In this document: positions 5,305 through 6,368 of the stretch, piece by piece | How the letters are laid out: each line of letters opens with the position of its first letter | Position numbering within the stretch: position 1 is the first letter of the stretch | Source of the DNA: PVC group bacterium | GTDB taxonomy: Bacteria; Verrucomicrobiota; Kiritimatiellia; UBA8416; PXDI01 | Direction: 5' to 3' | Length of the DNA stretch: 6,368 nucleotides | Assembly: GCA_003565095.1 (NCBI GenBank) | Contig: PXDI01000365.1 | Coordinates: forward strand, 1 to 6,368 | The notes under the pieces: generated by a model | The model's database searches: none | Told to the model about the DNA's origin: nothing | Seen by the model: only the letters and a program-made list of their open reading frames with translations | Translations under genes and position numbers: made by a program

Positions 5305-6368
5305 ATGATGCGCCGTTTGTTATGTCTGTTTGTTTCCGTCGCCGCAGTAACCGTTCTGTCTAATCCGCGCAATCCCGGCTCAGGAGCAGCCGCTCGCGGC
5401 GGGCCGCCTGCGCCGGAACTTCTGCCTTCCGCCGTTCCCGCTGACAACGCACACAACATTGGCGTTGCGGAGACCTACGACGTGGTTGATCTTTCCGACC
5501 GGAACCGCCGCCGGATCGTCGTGCAGCCGCATGACCGCTTCCGGGTCATAATCGGCCGCGCACGCGGACGGGTATCGTATGACCTAGGCAATGGCACATA
5601 CAGCGTTGAAGCCGAAGCGGACGAACCGGTCGAGGTTGTCTATGACGCGCCCGGCGAATATACGATCACGGTCTATGAAGATGATATCGAGATCTACAGC
5701 ATGCCGGTGCTGGTGCCCGGCGACCCCGAACCTATGGTCATGAGCACGACCGCTTCCTCGGCGAATGTCTCCGTCGGCAGTGTCTATGCCGGGGATTACA
5801 ATACATCCGGAGAGAACGGCACCGGCACCGGGAAATACCCGATGCGCTTTGTGGCCAGTCAAGACTGTCATCTGGAACTGCGCATCTATGGCGGCGGCGT
5901 GGCCTGGTCCGGAGATATCCTTGAAGGGGAAACTGTTGTGGTTGTGGACGGGCCGAATACCAACCAGAATATGTGGACACTGATAAAGTTCATCGACGAC
6001 GTGCAGAAGGGCGGAACCCATGTGCTCAGTCCGCATACACCGTATACCCTGAAAATCACCGGGATTGAACTTTTATCCGGGTCCGGCATTGCCCCGGTCG
6101 GCGAGGATGTTGCCGGAGAGGAATTCTATTCATGCACGTACACCAGTCTGGTGTACAAGGTGATCCCCTCCCCCGGCTGGGCGGTCTCCAACACCTGCGC
6201 GGATCTCTATATCTGGAGCGGTGATGACCTTTCAACCGCCACCGGCATAACCAACGTGGTCGGCGAAGGCGCCGGACTGCCGGTCTCCTCCGCAGAGACC
6301 GCTGCCGCATTGTCTGCTGACAACAGTCGTGGACGCAGAACAAGCCTGCCGCCCGCCGCTCAGGCCGC
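5305..6368 (+). CDS. Large exported protein of unknown function, partial (C-terminus outside window)
   Basis: I do not recognise this protein. The frame is open for 354 codons to the window end. AGGAGG at 5294-5299 lies 5 bases before ATG 5305 and 8 before a second ATG at 5308; either may be used. The N-terminus MMRRLLCLFVSVAAVTVLS looks like a Sec signal peptide (Arg-Arg, then a hydrophobic core), with no convincing lipobox and no clear AxA cleavage site. A Pro/Ala-rich stretch follows (about 20-48). The rest reads as beta-rich extracellular sequence: one module about 53-140, ending with YDAPGEYTITVYEDD, a style seen in PKD/Ig-like domains, then a second region from about 145 rich in Gly, Thr, Ser and Val. 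Three Cys residues occur in the mature part (QDCHLEL, YSCTYTS, NTCADLY). It could be the start of a large surface or RHS-like protein, but no motif proves that. It is divergent from the T2SS operon, so it may be a secretion substrate; this is inference from position only. Confidence 0.8.
   Translation, partial: MMRRLLCLFVSVAAVTVLSNPRNPGSGAAARGGPPAPELLPSAVPADNAHNIGVAETYDVVDLSDRNRRRIVVQPHDRFRVIIGRARGRVSYDLGNGTYSVEAEADEPVEVVYDAPGEYTITVYEDDIEIYSMPVLVPGDPEPMVMSTTASSANVSVGSVYAGDYNTSGENGTGTGKYPMRFVASQDCHLELRIYGGGVAWSGDILEGETVVVVDGPNTNQNMWTLIKFIDDVQKGGTHVLSPHTPYTLKITGIELLSGSGIAPVGEDVAGEEFYSCTYTSLVYKVIPSPGWAVSNTCADLYIWSGDDLSTATGITNVVGEGAGLPVSSAETAAALSADNSRGRRTSLPPAAQA

Noticed and set aside
5584..6036. 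Minus-strand open frame of 150 codons
   Set aside because: Antisense to the exported protein gene, which has a promoter, strong ribosome site and signal peptide; this frame has none.

Overview
The window holds the front end of a type II secretion system (T2SS) operon on the minus strand, and, divergently on the plus strand, the first 354 codons of a large unrecognised exported protein. In transcription order the minus-strand genes are gspE (ATPase, 5110-3404), gspF (platform protein, 3398-2157), gspG (major pseudopilin, 2046-1636), gspH (1605-1000), gspI (about 729-328) and gspJ (314 to beyond base 1). GspC, GspD and the remaining parts are not in view. There are no RNA genes, insertion sequences or CRISPR arrays.

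The organism is a diderm bacterium with moderately high GC, since a T2SS needs an outer membrane. An operon led by gspE without gspC/gspD in front, together with intergenic spacers full of degenerate 7-bp repeats, makes me think of the Planctomycetota/Verrucomicrobiota/Kiritimatiellota side of the tree. That is an impression, not something the sequence proves.

Layout from the left: 1-314 partial gspJ, with an odd extended or disrupted leader containing a heptamer-built inverted repeat (199-286); 328-729 gspI, whose leader peptide can only be reached from an ATA codon; 730-999 a spacer with a heptamer-built hairpin (749-812) and a 20-unit perfect-phase heptamer array (846-985); 1000-1605 gspH, with Ala instead of Gly before the cleavage site; 1636-2046 gspG; 2047-2156 a spacer with a second copy of the same heptamer family running up to the gspF stop codon; 2157-3398 gspF; 3404-5110 gspE; 5111-5304 a divergent promoter region with a plausible sigma70-type promoter and a 12-bp direct repeat; 5305 to the window end, the exported protein.

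How the parts work together (family knowledge): GspE hydrolyses ATP at the cytoplasmic face, GspF couples it to the inner membrane, and the pseudopilins GspG to GspJ, after leader cleavage by a prepilin peptidase encoded elsewhere, build the periplasmic piston that pushes folded proteins through the GspD pore. The divergent exported protein is a reasonable but unproven candidate substrate.

The most interesting signal is outside the genes. 7-bp-periodic repeats occur in every sizeable spacer and in the gspJ leader. They fall into three sequence families, and in three places they are arranged as facing arms that can fold, each just upstream of a pseudopilin gene (gspG, gspI, gspJ). At two of those genes, gspI and gspJ, the expected ATG start is missing.
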